Shown here piece after piece: positions 25,315 through 33,473 of a DNA stretch of 59,739 nt. The notes beneath the pieces are model-generated. The model had not been told where the DNA came from. It worked only from the letters and a program-made list of their open reading frames with translations, and did not search any database. Within the stretch, counting starts at the first letter, position 1; each line of letters starts with the position of its first letter. This stretch comes from Flavobacteriales bacterium. Its GTDB lineage: Bacteria > Bacteroidota > Bacteroidia > NS11-12g > UBA955. The DNA lies in NCBI GenBank assembly GCA_947487175.1, contig CANKVM010000004.1, positions 1-59,739 on the forward strand, read 5' to 3'. Both the position numbers and the translations under genes were made by a program.

Positions 25315-26642
25315 AAACCCAAGATAAAATACCCAGCACAAAATTCGAAAGAGCTGTAAAATTAGTTGGAACCGGTGCTAAAATTGGAGGTAATTACCTC
25401 AAATATTACGCAAAAAAAAGCATTACTGGTAATGATGATAAAACAGATCTGCACGAGTCAAACGCTGAAGATATCTATGATTCGTTAAGCAATTTAAAGG
25501 GCAGCGCGCTAAAGGTGGCTCAAATGTTGAGTATGGATAAAAATATCCTGCCTAGGGCCTACACCGAAAAGTTTGCACTTTCACAATACTCGGCGCCACC
25601 AATGTCGCCACCTCTGGTTATAAAAGCTTTTACAAATGCCATTGGCAAATCGCCTTATGATGTATTTGATGAGTTTCAGGCAAAATCTTTGGCAGCAGCT
25701 TCTATTGGACAAGTTCACTTGGCAAAAAAAGATGGTCATCAATACGCAGTGAAAATTCAATATCCAGGTGTTTCTGATTCTATAAAAAGCGATTTGAAAA
25801 TGGTTAAGCCCATTGCAAATGCAATGTTTGGCTTGTCTGAAAAAGAAATGAAAAAGTATTTTCAAGAAGTGGAAGACAAACTCATTGAAGAAACGAATTA
25901 CCATTTAGAATTAACACGAGGTGCCGAAATTGCAGATTCATGTGCACATATTGAGAATGTTGTTTTTCCAAAATATTACAAAGAACTAAGCGCCGAAAAG
26001 GTTTTGGTGATGGATTATTTAGAGGGACTTCATTTGAAGGAATATTTGCAAACCAATCCAACCCAAGAAGAAAAAAACAAACTTGCTCAGGCTTTGTGGG
26101 ATTTCTATGAATATCAATTGCATACTTTAAAATCAATTCATGCAGATCCTCACCCTGGAAACTTTTTATTTACAGCGGAAGGAAAAGTTGGGGTTATAGA
26201 TTTTGGTTGTATAAAAGTTGTACCAAATGATTTTTATTTCAGTTACTTTCCATTGTTGCTTACCGAGGTTCAGGAAAATCCGACATTGATTGCAAAACTA
26301 ATGAAGGAAATTGAAATCATTTTCTCTGGTGATAGTCAAAAAATCGTTGATGAATTGACGGACGCATTTGTTAAAATGACCAATCTTTTGAGTACTCCAT
26401 TTAAAACGGAAAAATTCCATTTTACTTATGAATATTTAGATGAAATTTATGCGATTGGCGACGAGATTTATCAAATACCCGAGGTTAAAAAACCAACCCA
26501 ACCAAGAGGAAGTAAACATGCTTTGTATGTAAATCGTACTTATTTTGGTATTTATAGTATTATGGCAGATTTAAATGCTGAAATTCATACAAAACCAAGC
26601 CATTGGAAAAATGAATTATTAAAGCATCACAACTTGTTGTGA
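25311..26642 (+). CDS. ABC1/AarF/UbiB family atypical kinase
   Basis: Atypical protein-kinase-like protein of 443 residues. Visible motifs are the ABC1-specific LKGSALKVAQMLSMD (KxGQ-equivalent, here KVAQ), the Ala-rich nucleotide loop AAASIGQVH, the VAIK-type lysine in YAVKIQYPGV, HADPHPGNFLF (catalytic loop) and VIDFGC (DFG-equivalent). UbiB-type proteins act as ATPases in isoprenoid quinone metabolism. This organism's phylum uses menaquinone, so a ubiquinone role is unlikely. No C-terminal membrane anchor is obvious, unlike UbiB. Translation is probably coupled to the TetR-like gene. Confidence 0.88.
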   Translation: MKTQDKIPSTKFERAVKLVGTGAKIGGNYLKYYAKKSITGNDDKTDLHESNAEDIYDSLSNLKGSALKVAQMLSMDKNILPRAYTEKFALSQYSAPPMSPPLVIKAFTNAIGKSPYDVFDEFQAKSLAAASIGQVHLAKKDGHQYAVKIQYPGVSDSIKSDLKMVKPIANAMFGLSEKEMKKYFQEVEDKLIEETNYHLELTRGAEIADSCAHIENVVFPKYYKELSAEKVLVMDYLEGLHLKEYLQTNPTQEEKNKLAQALWDFYEYQLHTLKSIHADPHPGNFLFTAEGKVGVIDFGCIKVVPNDFYFSYFPLLLTEVQENPTLIAKLMKEIEIIFSGDSQKIVDELTDAFVKMTNLLSTPFKTEKFHFTYEYLDEIYAIGDEIYQIPEVKKPTQPRGSKHALYVNRTYFGIYSIMADLNAEIHTKPSHWKNELLKHHNLL

Positions 26643-26654
26643 TGCTTTAATAAT
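26615..26654. terminator. 18-bp perfect hairpin over the ABC1 kinase stop codon
   Basis: ATTATTAAAGCATCACAA (26615-26632) and TTGTGATGCTTTAATAAT (26637-26654) are exact reverse complements around the loop CTTG. The TGA stop (26640-26642) lies in the right arm. It sits between convergent genes and lacks a long T-run, so it may act as a bidirectional terminator and as mRNA 3'-end protection. Confidence 0.65.
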
Positions 26655-26664
26655 GGATTATGAT

Positions 26665-28917
26665 TTATATTTTTACGTCCAAAGTAAACAGTATAGCTCT
26701 TCCATCTGAGGGCATCACACCAGGGCCAGGGTAACCACTAGCTCTGCGAGTGAAATATTTCGCATTGCTTAAATTGTTAATGGCAAATTTTACGCTAATG
26801 TCTTTTTTAAGGTTCACTCTTAAATTTATATCGTAAATTGAATACTCAGGAATAATTCCGTTTTGGGCGTTTGGAGAAAGCACAACAGTATTTAAAGCGT
26901 CATTAAACGTTTGCCCCACATAGCTATATTGGAATCCTAGGTTAAATAACTCTTGACTCGTTTTATTATTCAAATAGGCGAAATTAATGCCAGTTCGGAG
27001 GATATTTCTAGGTGCATTTTCAATGAAGTTATTATTGATATTTTTAGTTTCATTCAACCCAGCTCCATTCTTGATAGACAAATTAAAGTCTTGATAACGG
27101 GCGTCATTAAATGAATATGAAACAAATAATGGCATTTTGAATTTCTTTTTGAAGGATGTATGGGCTATTGGGTCAATTTCAATTAATGCTTCTATTCCGG
27201 CAGTGAAACTATTTCCAACGTTTGTTTTTAAGGTATATGCTTTATTATTCGCATCGTACAGTGAAAGTCTACCCGCTCGGTTATTATACTGTAATGCAAA
27301 AACACTTGCATCTAAATAAAACCACTTTCCAATGAGTCCTCTAATTCCAATATCTGAATTAATTCCTGATGCATCTTTCAAATTGGCATCTATCACTTCT
27401 GTTCCAGGAACAGCTTGCATGTCTGAAAATAAAATAGGTCTATATGCTTGGTTTATATTTCCATATATCTCTAATCCATTGTTAAGGTGATATTCAAGTC
27501 CAAATCCCCCAATAAAAAAATTCCTTATTTGAGCAGGAGCATCAATCTTTATTTCAGAGCCATCGGTATTAAATCCAGTTCTACCTGACGCCACAGAATG
27601 GATATTTTCGTAACGAATACCGGGTATCAGCAATAGTTTTTTCGAAACTCTAAAAACTTGTTCAAGAAAAACGCTGTAATTTTTTGTATCAAAGTTAAAT
27701 TCACCTGGGAAAACATAATTAGTAGTGAAGTTATGATCGGTTCCCGTGCTTCCAATTCCTTTTTGAAACCTGGTTGTAAAACTCGCGAAATAGCGAATAC
27801 CAGCCGTAAAAGTTTGTTTTTGATTTGCAATGTAATAATTGAACAAATAACTTGCCTCAATGCCGCGATTGTGGTATTTGTCAATGGCTAACTCTCTTGG
27901 AGCATATTGAAGTGTTTTGGCATTGATCGTGTCAGGAATGTCAATTGCTTTGGTGAAACCAACGCTTTTGCGGTCTGCATCCATTCCAAATGCCATAATT
28001 TGTAACAATTGGTTGTTATTTATTTTCCAATTGAATTTAATATTTCCTGTAAGCCAAGGGGTGGAAAACCAATTTCTAGAGCGTAGACTTTTGGTTATGT
28101 CACCAGACATATCTGCATCGGTTAGCCCTCCTGATTGTTGGCTTAGCATATTGTAATTGGTGAAATCAAATGCGATATCTGTATTCTTTGACAATTGATA
28201 TCCTCCAGAAATATAGAGCGTTTGTGTATTATAAGCACTGTTTTTTCTGAATCCTTCCGCTGATCGTTTATCGTAAAATGCATAATAATAGAAGTTGTTT
28301 TTTCTACCGCTCACCGCTATAAAATTGTTGTATAATCCAAAACTACCTATGGTTTGTGCTGTTTGAATGTTAAGGGGCTTTGATTCAGATTTGCCATCGC
28401 GCATGACGTAATTGATCATCCCTCCAAATTGAGGTCCAAATTGCAACGCGCCTGCTCCTTTAATAATTTGAATGCGCTGTATTGCTTGCATTGGTGGATT
28501 GTAATACGCTTCAGGGTATCCATATGGGTCGGCTGCAATGTCGGCACCATTTTGACGAATGTTGAATTCCCAGCTTCTATTGGGACTTAAACCGCGGGTT
28601 GATATACCAACTTGAATGCCAGATCCATCGCTTTCCCAAATATGCATTCCTGGAACTTTGGCTAAAATTTGACGCATATTGTTATTCACCACAATGGTAT
28701 TCAAATTGTCGAGAATAATAATTGCATTTTTTTTCCCAGCATTCACTTTCGTACCAATGATTTCTGGCGATGGCAAAACATCTCTTTTACTTTGTTGACC
28801 TACCAAAGAGATTTCCGCCAAATATTCGATGTGATTTTTAGATGTGTCATTTAGAGACTGGCCTCTCACAATTCCAACAATTCCACATAGTCCACAAATG
28901 ATTGTATTTCTGAGCAT
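26665..28917 (-). CDS. FecA-like TonB-dependent outer-membrane receptor
   Basis: Outer-membrane receptor of 750 residues; the start at 28917 gives the signal MLRNTIICGLCGIVGIVRGQ. The plug domain has GISTRGLSPNRSWEFNIRQNG, IAADPYGYPEAYY and IKGAGALQFGPQFGG, close to the ferric-citrate receptor FecA and its relatives. The C-terminus is a 22-strand barrel ending in YFTRRASGYPGPGVMP and the last strand FTLDVKI. The N-terminal signalling domain of E. coli FecA and a carboxypeptidase-like domain are absent. No FecIR or siderophore transporter genes are nearby, so the substrate (ferric citrate or another metal chelate) is inferred only from the plug. It has its own promoter. Confidence 0.85.
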   Translation of the reverse strand: MLRNTIICGLCGIVGIVRGQSLNDTSKNHIEYLAEISLVGQQSKRDVLPSPEIIGTKVNAGKKNAIIILDNLNTIVVNNNMRQILAKVPGMHIWESDGSGIQVGISTRGLSPNRSWEFNIRQNGADIAADPYGYPEAYYNPPMQAIQRIQIIKGAGALQFGPQFGGMINYVMRDGKSESKPLNIQTAQTIGSFGLYNNFIAVSGRKNNFYYYAFYDKRSAEGFRKNSAYNTQTLYISGGYQLSKNTDIAFDFTNYNMLSQQSGGLTDADMSGDITKSLRSRNWFSTPWLTGNIKFNWKINNNQLLQIMAFGMDADRKSVGFTKAIDIPDTINAKTLQYAPRELAIDKYHNRGIEASYLFNYYIANQKQTFTAGIRYFASFTTRFQKGIGSTGTDHNFTTNYVFPGEFNFDTKNYSVFLEQVFRVSKKLLLIPGIRYENIHSVASGRTGFNTDGSEIKIDAPAQIRNFFIGGFGLEYHLNNGLEIYGNINQAYRPILFSDMQAVPGTEVIDANLKDASGINSDIGIRGLIGKWFYLDASVFALQYNNRAGRLSLYDANNKAYTLKTNVGNSFTAGIEALIEIDPIAHTSFKKKFKMPLFVSYSFNDARYQDFNLSIKNGAGLNETKNINNNFIENAPRNILRTGINFAYLNNKTSQELFNLGFQYSYVGQTFNDALNTVVLSPNAQNGIIPEYSIYDINLRVNLKKDISVKFAINNLSNAKYFTRRASGYPGPGVMPSDGRAILFTLDVKI

Positions 28918-28944
28918 TTTATTTAGATTGATTCTAATTAACGG

Positions 28945-28976
28945 CAAATTTATATTTTATTTAGAATAATTACAAA
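28945..28976 (-). promoter_or_regulatory. Promoter of the TonB receptor gene
   Basis: On the minus strand TTTG (28973-28976), a 20-nt spacer and TAAATTTG (28945-28952) fit the Bacteroidota consensus. The ATG is 27 nt downstream. No Fur-like palindrome was recognised. Confidence 0.55.
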
Positions 28977-28980
28977 TAAA

Positions 28981-30147
28981 TTAATATTTTCTTTCTTTCC
29001 AAATGGTTTTAGCCGGTAAGAAAAAGAATATTGTAGTACCAATGGTAATTAAAAACATGTAAAACTCATACAAAATATGTTTTGTTAAAGGCGGTTTTCG
29101 CTGAACTAACAAAGCATAAATTTTATTGATTTGTATGGTTTGTAAGCAGAATTTCACGAGCCAAAATAACAAACCCAATTGCATATTGACGATCAATAAA
29201 ATTGGCATTACAAAATAAAACAAGCCATAGATTCCAAACAACAGCCACCAATACCATGGCAATTCTTTTCCGCCGCTGAGCCAACGCTTTCGCTGGTGTA
29301 GCAAAGGAATAAATCCATCAATCTTATCAGAAAAGGCCAATACCTCAGGACTCATCACATTATTCCATTTCCAACCTTTTTTGCAAATTTCTGAATATAA
29401 TTTATAGTCTTCAGTGATAGAAAATTGTATTTTTCCATATCCACCTGTTTCCCAATAAGCTTCCTTTTTCATAATCATGTTGTTACCAACTGCAGTAGCA
29501 GGAATTCCGGAAAATGAAATAAGATTCAACAAGCCCATGAAATAAGCCCAATCTATTTCTTGAAGCCAACCCCAAACACCATTGCTTTTTACCATAGTGG
29601 TGCCACTGGCTACACCCATGTTTGAAGATAAGCTGCCCAATAAACCCAACGCCCAATTCTGATTTACTTCAACATCGGCATCGGTAATTAAATAGTAATT
29701 GCCTGTAGCAAATTTATCTAGTTGAGCCATCACTCTGGCTTTTGCTTTTAACCCAGAGTTATCATCTACAATGTCAACCAGTTGTATATGTGCTTTTTTT
29801 TCGTTATATTCAGATGTGTCTGAAATGTATGAATCAATAAATGCCAATACTAAATCCTTGGTTTTGTCGGTGCTTTGGTCATTCCCAACGAGAATTTGGA
29901 TTTTTTCTTGGGGGTATTTTAAATTCACAAGTGATGTTAAGCATTGCACAATGTTCTTTTCTTCATTTCGGCAGGCTACCCAAATGCTGATTTCAGGTAA
30001 ATCATTTGAAATCGCTGTCCATTGATTGTTTTCGCCCGCATAATTCTTGTAGTGAGAATAAACCTGATACCTAAATAATGAAAGTGTTTGCCAAATTTGA
30101 ACCAGCAAATACAATGAAACTAAAACAATGAGTATATTTAAAATCAT
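28981..30147 (-). CDS. Family 2 glycosyltransferase, membrane-bound
   Basis: Processive-type GT2 enzyme of 388 residues. It has an N-terminal transmembrane helix, a GT-A domain with VACRNEEKN, the DQSTD motif, the metal-binding DAD in ITDADVEVN, the acceptor-site TED-like SITEDYKL, and QRKRW (QxxRW equivalent), then C-terminal membrane helices. It begins 1 nt from the polysaccharide deacetylase gene (30147), so the pair is co-transcribed. The layout resembles beta-1,4-linked glycan or PgaC-like synthesis coupled with deacetylation, but the sugar cannot be determined. Confidence 0.87.
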   Translation of the reverse strand: MILNILIVLVSLYLLVQIWQTLSLFRYQVYSHYKNYAGENNQWTAISNDLPEISIWVACRNEEKNIVQCLTSLVNLKYPQEKIQILVGNDQSTDKTKDLVLAFIDSYISDTSEYNEKKAHIQLVDIVDDNSGLKAKARVMAQLDKFATGNYYLITDADVEVNQNWALGLLGSLSSNMGVASGTTMVKSNGVWGWLQEIDWAYFMGLLNLISFSGIPATAVGNNMIMKKEAYWETGGYGKIQFSITEDYKLYSEICKKGWKWNNVMSPEVLAFSDKIDGFIPLLHQRKRWLSGGKELPWYWWLLFGIYGLFYFVMPILLIVNMQLGLLFWLVKFCLQTIQINKIYALLVQRKPPLTKHILYEFYMFLITIGTTIFFFLPAKTIWKERKY

Positions 30148-30815
30148 TAGGTTATGGGTTTAAATTGGAATCCTTTTTCCAACATATTTTCAATGTATTT
30201 AGGCAAAATTTGATGCAGTTGGGCTTGGGCTTTTAAGCTATCATGAAATACAATGATGCTTCCATTTCGTGTTCTTTTAGAAATTTTGCTTAAGCTGTCG
30301 TTGCAATTGAGATTTTTGTCATAATCGTAGGTTAAAATATCCCACATAATTATTTTAAACCCTAAATCAATAATTGCCTTGCCTTGTTTTTTTGTAATCC
30401 TGCCATAGGGTGGTCGAAATAAATTGCAACTGTCGTGATTCAACAATTGCTGCTGGCATTGTTCAACATTTTCAATGTATTCTTCGATGGGGGATGTCCA
30501 ACCTTTGAGATGATTATAAGTGTGATTCCCGATTGAATGTCCCTCAGAAATAATGCGATTCATAACAGTTGGAAACTTATTTGCGTTTTCACCCACTGAA
30601 AAGAATGTTGCTTTGATATTGTTTTTGCTTAAAATATCTAGCACTTCATTTGTTACAATATCGTTTGGTCCATCATCAAAAGTCAAATAAATTGACTTGT
30701 CATTTTTAGCCATTCGCCAAGTATAACGGTAAAAAAAACGTTGAATGAAGGATGGAATCCTGTAATAATGCATAACAGGAGCAAAAATCATTGATTTTTT
30801 TGAGGATTGCATCAT
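30147..30815 (-). CDS. Polysaccharide deacetylase (NodB homology domain)
   Basis: Carbohydrate esterase family 4 protein of about 222 residues. The metal and catalytic motifs are visible: LTFDDGPND (motif 1), GNHTYNH with the two metal-binding His (motif 2), RPPYGRIT (motif 3) and IIMWDILTYDYD (motif 4). The start is uncertain: the track begins at 30845 inside the divergent KMO gene, while 30815 or 30812 avoids that overlap. An N-terminal amphipathic segment might anchor it to the membrane. Its pairing with a GT2 gene suggests de-N-acetylation of an exported glycan. Confidence 0.87.
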   Translation of the reverse strand: MMQSSKKSMIFAPVMHYYRIPSFIQRFFYRYTWRMAKNDKSIYLTFDDGPNDIVTNEVLDILSKNNIKATFFSVGENANKFPTVMNRIISEGHSIGNHTYNHLKGWTSPIEEYIENVEQCQQQLLNHDSCNLFRPPYGRITKKQGKAIIDLGFKIIMWDILTYDYDKNLNCNDSLSKISKRTRNGSIIVFHDSLKAQAQLHQILPKYIENMLEKGFQFKPIT

Positions 30816-30832
30816 TCGATGCCTTAAATTTG
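30799..30832 (+). promoter_or_regulatory. Promoter of the kmo gene
   Basis: TTTG (30799-30802), 22-nt spacer, TAAATTTG (30825-30832). The box ends 4 nt before the ATG at 30837, so the transcript is probably leaderless or nearly so. Confidence 0.5.
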
Positions 30833-30836
30833 CAAT

Positions 30837-32168
30837 ATGTCTCAAAAGATAACTTTGGTTGGTGGCGGTTTAGCTGGTAGTTTAATGTCGATTTACTTGG
30901 CTAAAAAAGGGTATGATGTTCACTTGTATGAAAGACGTGGCGACATGCGCCTTGGCCAATATCAAGGGGGTAGGAGTATCAATTTGGCATTGTCAACTAG
31001 GGGAATTAATGCTTTGAGTAAAGTTGGGTTGGTGAACGATATTTTAAATATTTCCATTCCAATGAAGGGCAGAATGATGCATAGTGTTGCAGGTGAGTTG
31101 GCTTATCAAGCTTATGGCAGAGAAGATCAAATGATTTATTCTGTTTCTAGAGGACAGTTGAATATCAAATTGTTGCAATTGGCCGATCAATATCCGAATA
31201 TTCATATGTATTTTGACCACAAATGCACCAATGCCAATTTGGAAACCAACGAAACCACATTTGTGAATGCGGCTGGAGAAATTGTAAAAGACAAAGCGGA
31301 TGTGATTTTATCAACCGACGGTGCTTTTTCAGCGGTTAGAGATGCAATGATTCGTTATCCTCGATATAATTTCTCTCAAACTTATGAAAATTACGGTTAC
31401 AAGGAATTAGAAATCGTACCTGCTCCAAATGGTGGATTTCAAATGGATGTAAATAGTTTGCATATTTGGCCACGTAGCAGCTTTTTGATGATTGCATTGC
31501 CAAACCCAGGTGGAAACTTCACGTGTACTTTGTTCATGCCATTTGAAGGTGAAGTGAGTCTTGAAAAATTAAATACCAAAGAAGCGGTTACGTCGTTTTT
31601 TGAAACATATTTTCCTGATACATTGTCTATGATGCCGAATTTAGTTGATGATTTCCTAAATAATCCTACTGGAAACTTGGCAACCATGCGTTGTTATCCT
31701 TGGGTTAAAAATAACGTTGCTTTAATGGGAGATAGTGCCCATGCAATAGTGCCTTTTTATGGACAAGGAATGAATTGTTCATTCGAAGATTGTGTGGTAT
31801 TAGACCAATGTATTGATGAGTTTAAAGGAGATTGGACAAAGATTTTGGATGCCTACCAAAAATCGAGAAAACCCAATGCAGATGCAATTGCAAGTTTGGC
31901 TTTACAAAACTTTATTGAGATGAGGGATTTGGTGGGGTCTCCTGAGTTTTTACACAAAAAACATATTGAACACGACTTAGTAGTTTTGTATCCTGATAAA
32001 TTCAAGAGCCAATACGAAAGAACTACCTTTTCAAATGAAAATTATTTAGATGCACTCAATTGGGGTGCGAAAAATGATACATTGTTGGAATATATCATTT
32101 CTGAAAAGTTAGAAGACAAAGTGAGTGATGCTCAGTTTATGGAGCAATTATTTGCAAAGATGCTTTAA
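30837..32168 (+). CDS. kmo: Kynurenine 3-monooxygenase
   Basis: FAD-dependent aromatic hydroxylase of 443 residues that converts L-kynurenine to 3-hydroxykynurenine with NADPH and O2 on the way to de novo NAD from tryptophan. It has the dinucleotide motif LVGGGLAGSLMS near the N-terminus, the KMO-specific GRSINLALSTRG, the DG-type segment STDGAFSAVRDAM and the FAD motif LMGDSAHAIVPFYGQGMN. The arrangement is typical for KMO; no other kynurenine-pathway genes lie in the window. It starts 5 nt after a promoter box and is divergent from the deacetylase gene. Confidence 0.93.
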   Translation: MSQKITLVGGGLAGSLMSIYLAKKGYDVHLYERRGDMRLGQYQGGRSINLALSTRGINALSKVGLVNDILNISIPMKGRMMHSVAGELAYQAYGREDQMIYSVSRGQLNIKLLQLADQYPNIHMYFDHKCTNANLETNETTFVNAAGEIVKDKADVILSTDGAFSAVRDAMIRYPRYNFSQTYENYGYKELEIVPAPNGGFQMDVNSLHIWPRSSFLMIALPNPGGNFTCTLFMPFEGEVSLEKLNTKEAVTSFFETYFPDTLSMMPNLVDDFLNNPTGNLATMRCYPWVKNNVALMGDSAHAIVPFYGQGMNCSFEDCVVLDQCIDEFKGDWTKILDAYQKSRKPNADAIASLALQNFIEMRDLVGSPEFLHKKHIEHDLVVLYPDKFKSQYERTTFSNENYLDALNWGAKNDTLLEYIISEKLEDKVSDAQFMEQLFAKML

Positions 32169-32390
32169 TTATTTTTTGGGAGCATTTTTGTTGACTTCTA
32201 CCAAGCTGTCGATATAGTCGGGGTTGTAATTGGTTTTATATTGTATTTTCTGAGTGAACTTTTTCCCAGTTCTTTTGTGGTATTCTTTATTTGGTTTTAA
32301 GATTGCGATATACGCCCAAATTGAAATTCCGGTGATAATCGTGAAGAATATAATGGCAACAGCCAACTTTTGTTTTTGTTGTTTTTCCAT
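32169..32390 (-). CDS. Small single-pass membrane protein of unknown function
   Basis: Protein of 73 residues with one transmembrane helix (about 9-31, AVAIIFFTIITGISIWAYIAI) and a basic C-terminal tail containing NYNPDYIDSLVEV. I do not recognise a family. It ends against kmo (stops abut at 32168/32169) and starts 3 nt after the dehydrogenase gene, so it may be the last gene of that operon. Its coding reality is supported by the tight packing and the coherent membrane helix, not by homology. Confidence 0.6.
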   Translation of the reverse strand: MEKQQKQKLAVAIIFFTIITGISIWAYIAILKPNKEYHKRTGKKFTQKIQYKTNYNPDYIDSLVEVNKNAPKK

Positions 32391-32393
32391 AAT

Positions 32394-33473
32394 TTAAAGA
32401 GGTGATTTTATTTGTAACTCAGAAGTTAATGATTCAATGTCTTTGCAAACAGCATTCACCAATGGAATGCCTCTGATTAATCTTTCATTGGAAAGATTAT
32501 GTTCAATTTCTCCGGGTATTAAAACAGGGTTTTCAATGTCTATAGATACTGTGTTTTTAAACGTTTGGATCCATAAATCCATGTTCTTTTTTGTGGTTTC
32601 TTTGTCTTGAAAACCATCTATGTCCCAACATCCCACAAAGTGACCTATTCCTTTTCCCGGTTGGTTTGGAATGGGGTCTAAAAACGATACAAATGGCGGC
32701 ACCCAAGGACCAAAATTTGCCCCAGTTAATACTCCTGAAAATATATCAACCCAAGAACCTAGTCCATAACCTTTGTGATATCCACCGTTTTTGGTACTTC
32801 CCAAAGGGAGTAAAATTCCACTGTTTTTCAATGCCTTGGCATCTGTGGTTGGTTCTCCATTGTTCGCGATTGCCCATCCCTCAGGAATGGGATTATTATT
32901 TCTCTCAGCTATTTCAAGTTTTCCATTTGCAGCGGCCGCCGTTGCCATATCCAAAACGAAAGGTATTTCGTTTTGAGTAGGAATTGCAACACAAATAGGA
33001 TTCGTGCCTAACATTCTCTGTTTTCCTCCAGCAGGAGTAACCAATGGACTTGCATTGGTCATTGCAAATCCGATAAAATCTTTTTCCAAGGCCATCATTG
33101 CATGATAGGCAGCAATACCAAAGTGATTTGAATTTGAAATTCCGGCCCAGCCACTTCCATATTCAGCAGTTGCTTCTATAGCTAAGTTCATTGCAAAAGG
33201 TGCAGATAGCAAACCAATTGCACCATCGGCATCCACATGAATCATGGTCTTTTTTCGATGGGTGACTATAAAATTGGGTGTTGGATTAATTCTTCCATTA
33301 CGGATTAATCTTATATACCCACTTAATCGGGCAACCCCGTGGCTATCAATTCCTCTTAAATCAGCATCAACCAAAACCTGCGCACTTAATTGTGCATTTT
33401 GGGCAGAAAAACCACAAGTTTCAAAAACGTTGGCAATCCAATTTTTTAGAATCTCTGATTGAATGATTGTCAT
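32394..33473 (-). CDS. Ldh family (malate/L-lactate/ureidoglycolate-type) NAD(P)-dependent dehydrogenase
   Basis: Oxidoreductase of 359 residues of the non-Rossmann Ldh/YlbC/YiaK family, which oxidises 2-hydroxyacids such as malate, sulfolactate or ureidoglycolate. Motifs are LRGIDSHGVARL near the N-terminus (with the conserved His), NSNHFGIAAYHA, TNPICVAIPT and PGKGIGHF near the C-terminus. The substrate cannot be deduced. The start at 33473 is preferred to 33491, because it overlaps the upstream M61 stop as ATGA, typical of coupled genes. It sits between the M61 peptidase and a small membrane protein. Confidence 0.88.
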   Translation of the reverse strand: MTIIQSEILKNWIANVFETCGFSAQNAQLSAQVLVDADLRGIDSHGVARLSGYIRLIRNGRINPTPNFIVTHRKKTMIHVDADGAIGLLSAPFAMNLAIEATAEYGSGWAGISNSNHFGIAAYHAMMALEKDFIGFAMTNASPLVTPAGGKQRMLGTNPICVAIPTQNEIPFVLDMATAAAANGKLEIAERNNNPIPEGWAIANNGEPTTDAKALKNSGILLPLGSTKNGGYHKGYGLGSWVDIFSGVLTGANFGPWVPPFVSFLDPIPNQPGKGIGHFVGCWDIDGFQDKETTKKNMDLWIQTFKNTVSIDIENPVLIPGEIEHNLSNERLIRGIPLVNAVCKDIESLTSELQIKSPL

